A stretch of DNA of 5,329 nucleotides, taken from NCBI GenBank assembly GCA_964493665.1, contig CAZBOZ010000017.1, forward strand, positions 1-5,329, given 5' to 3'. Positions 4,316 to 5,329 of the stretch are shown in pieces. The translations under genes and the position numbers were made by a program. Each line of letters begins with the position of its first letter. Position 1 is the stretch's first letter. Below the pieces are notes generated by a model that ran no database searches, was not told the DNA's origin, and worked only from the letters and a program-made list of their open reading frames with translations. This DNA is from DAOSVX01 sp964493665 (lineage in GTDB: Bacteria > Bacillota_I > Bacilli_A > RF39 > UBA660).

Positions 4316-5329
4316 ATGCAAGATGTTTTTAAGAAAATACAAGATTATGCTTTAGAAGAAATAATGGGTGACCGTTTTTCTAAGTATGCCAAAGAAATTA
4401 TTCAAGATAGAGCTATTCCTGATGTAAAAGATGGTTTAAAGCCAGTTCAAAGAAGAATTTTATATGCTATGTATAAAGCCAATAACACTCATGAAAAAAG
4501 TTATATAAAATGTGCTGCTACAGTAGGAGATGTACTAGGAAAATATCATCCTCATGGTGATACCTCAGTTTATGATGCTATGGTTAGAATGAGTCAGTGG
4601 TGGAAGCAAAACCATATATTAATAGATATTCATGGTAACAATGGTTCTATGGATGGAGATTCTGCTGCGGCTTATCGTTATACTGAAGCAAGGCTTTCTA
4701 AAATAAGTAGTGAATTATTAAAGGATTTAGAAAAAGATACAGTTACTTGGTCTCCTAATTTTGATGATCGCTTTTTAGAGCCAACTGTTTTACCAGCTAA
4801 GTTTCCTAATCTTTTAATTAATGGTGCCAGTGGTATATCAGCTGGTTATGCCACCAATATTCCTCCTCATAATTTAAGTGAGATAATTGATGCTACAATT
4901 AAAAGAATTGAGTCACCAAATTGTCGCTTAGATAGTATTTTAGAGCTTGTAAAAGGCCCTGATTTTCCTACTGGTGGGATAGTAGAAGGCAAAGACGGCA
5001 TAATAGATGCTTTTAAAACTGGTAAAGGAAGAGTAATTGTTCGCAGTAAAGTAGAATTTAAAAAAACCAGTGGTAAAGAACAAATAATTATTACGGAAAT
5101 TCCTTTTGAAGTAAATAAAGCTTCATTAGTAAATAAAATAGATGGTATTAGAATTGATAAAAAAATAGATGGTATTAGTGAAGTAAGAGATGAAAGTGAT
5201 CGAGATGGTTTGAGAATTGCTATAGATTTAAAAAGTGGAGCTAACAAAGAAATTATTTTAAATTATTTATTAAAAAATACTGAATTACAAATATCTTATA
5301 ATTATAATATGGTAGCTATTGTAAATAGA
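4316..5329 (+). CDS. parC: DNA topoisomerase IV subunit A (ParC), 3' end outside window
   Basis: ParC is the DNA breakage-reunion subunit of topoisomerase IV. The frame is open from ATG 4316 to the last base, giving 338 residues of an expected 800 or so. The winged-helix domain carries 'K-P-V-Q-R-R-I-L-Y-A-M' (42-52), the quinolone-interaction region 'Y-H-P-H-G-D-T-S-V-Y-D-A-M-V-R' (77-91), and Arg121 with catalytic Tyr122 in 'R-Y-T-E-A-R-L'. Ile174 in 'G-A-S-G-I-S-A-G-Y' is the DNA-bending isoleucine position. The tower domain follows, from about 190 to the cut. ParC rather than GyrA is favoured by 'I-T-E-I-P-F-E-V-N-K-A-S-L-V', 'E-V-R-D-E-S-D-R-D-G-L-R-I-A-I' and 'Q-I-S-Y-N-Y-N-M-V-A-I', which resemble staphylococcal ParC, and by pairing with parE. 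AGGAGG (4305-4310), 5 bases before ATG, fixes the start; the gap from the parE stop is 9 bases, so the genes are co-transcribed. The coiled-coil gate and C-terminal beta-pinwheel are beyond the window. Confidence 0.96.
   Translation, partial: MQDVFKKIQDYALEEIMGDRFSKYAKEIIQDRAIPDVKDGLKPVQRRILYAMYKANNTHEKSYIKCAATVGDVLGKYHPHGDTSVYDAMVRMSQWWKQNHILIDIHGNNGSMDGDSAAAYRYTEARLSKISSELLKDLEKDTVTWSPNFDDRFLEPTVLPAKFPNLLINGASGISAGYATNIPPHNLSEIIDATIKRIESPNCRLDSILELVKGPDFPTGGIVEGKDGIIDAFKTGKGRVIVRSKVEFKKTSGKEQIIITEIPFEVNKASLVNKIDGIRIDKKIDGISEVRDESDRDGLRIAIDLKSGANKEIILNYLLKNTELQISYNYNMVAIVNR
5135..5178 (+). repeat. In-frame 17-base direct repeat inside parC
   Basis: The 17 bases AAAATAGATGGTATTAG occur at 5135-5151 and 5162-5178. 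The period is 27 bases, or nine codons in the same frame, and each copy encodes Lys-Ile-Asp-Gly-Ile. The corresponding region in other ParC proteins keeps both Ile/Val-Asp sites without identical DNA, so this may be chance convergence in AT-rich codons. Confidence 0.7.

Noticed and set aside
4867..5247. 126-residue reverse-strand open frame inside parC
   Set aside because: The Ser/Leu/Ile-rich product is what the complement of AT-rich parC codons yields. ParC similarity is continuous through the region.
2402..5329. The pair being gyrB-gyrA
   Set aside because: Both proteins carry topoisomerase IV-type stretches (ParE 'S-P-A-Q-S-K-N', 'A-H-I-Q'; ParC 'Q-I-S-Y-N-Y-N-M-V-A-I'), and the pair is organised as parE-parC in Gram-positive genomes.
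5300..5329. A truncation or broken parC at the right edge
   Set aside because: The frame stays open with conserved residues to the final base, so it is only cut by the window.

Overview
The window comes from a very AT-rich bacterium, roughly 30% GC by eye. It has strong Gram-positive-type Shine-Dalgarno (SD) sites, U-tract terminators and extended -10 promoters. TGG encodes tryptophan and TGA is used as a stop, so the code is the ordinary bacterial one, not the Mycoplasma code. ParE and ParC look like Bacillota enzymes. The best guess is an uncultured Bacilli or Mollicutes-related lineage (for example RF39, Izemoplasma-like or Acholeplasma-like); this is inference from composition and protein style.

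Layout, all on the + strand. Positions 1-841 hold a two-gene unit: a bacterial PH-domain protein (12-464), then a small single-pass membrane protein with a cysteine-bearing outer domain (476-817), closed by an intrinsic terminator whose stem begins in the stop codon. Positions 842-1749 hold an HD-GYP phosphodiesterase gene with its own short promoter region. Positions 1754-2375 hold a promoter, a gene for an N-out, Pro/Glu-rich single-pass membrane protein (GTG start at 1810), and a weak U-rich terminator. That terminator is interlaced with the next promoter (2358-2385), which drives parE (2402-4306). parC starts 9 bases after parE and is still open at the window end.

Function. ParE and ParC are the two subunits of topoisomerase IV, which decatenates daughter chromosomes; the gene pair is a normal bicistronic operon. 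ParE/ParC rather than GyrB/GyrA is supported by several family-specific stretches. The HD-GYP protein probably hydrolyses cyclic di-GMP (or a related cyclic dinucleotide). The three unnamed proteins are probably envelope-associated, judging by their transmembrane segments or PH fold.

There are no RNA genes, mobile elements or CRISPR arrays, and no non-coding stretch above about 65 bases. I find no convincing new multi-gene system. The items most worth a second look are the compact terminator/promoter overlap before parE, the ZipA-like topology of the Pro-rich protein, the unassigned N-terminal domain of the HD-GYP protein and the cysteine-bearing small membrane protein.
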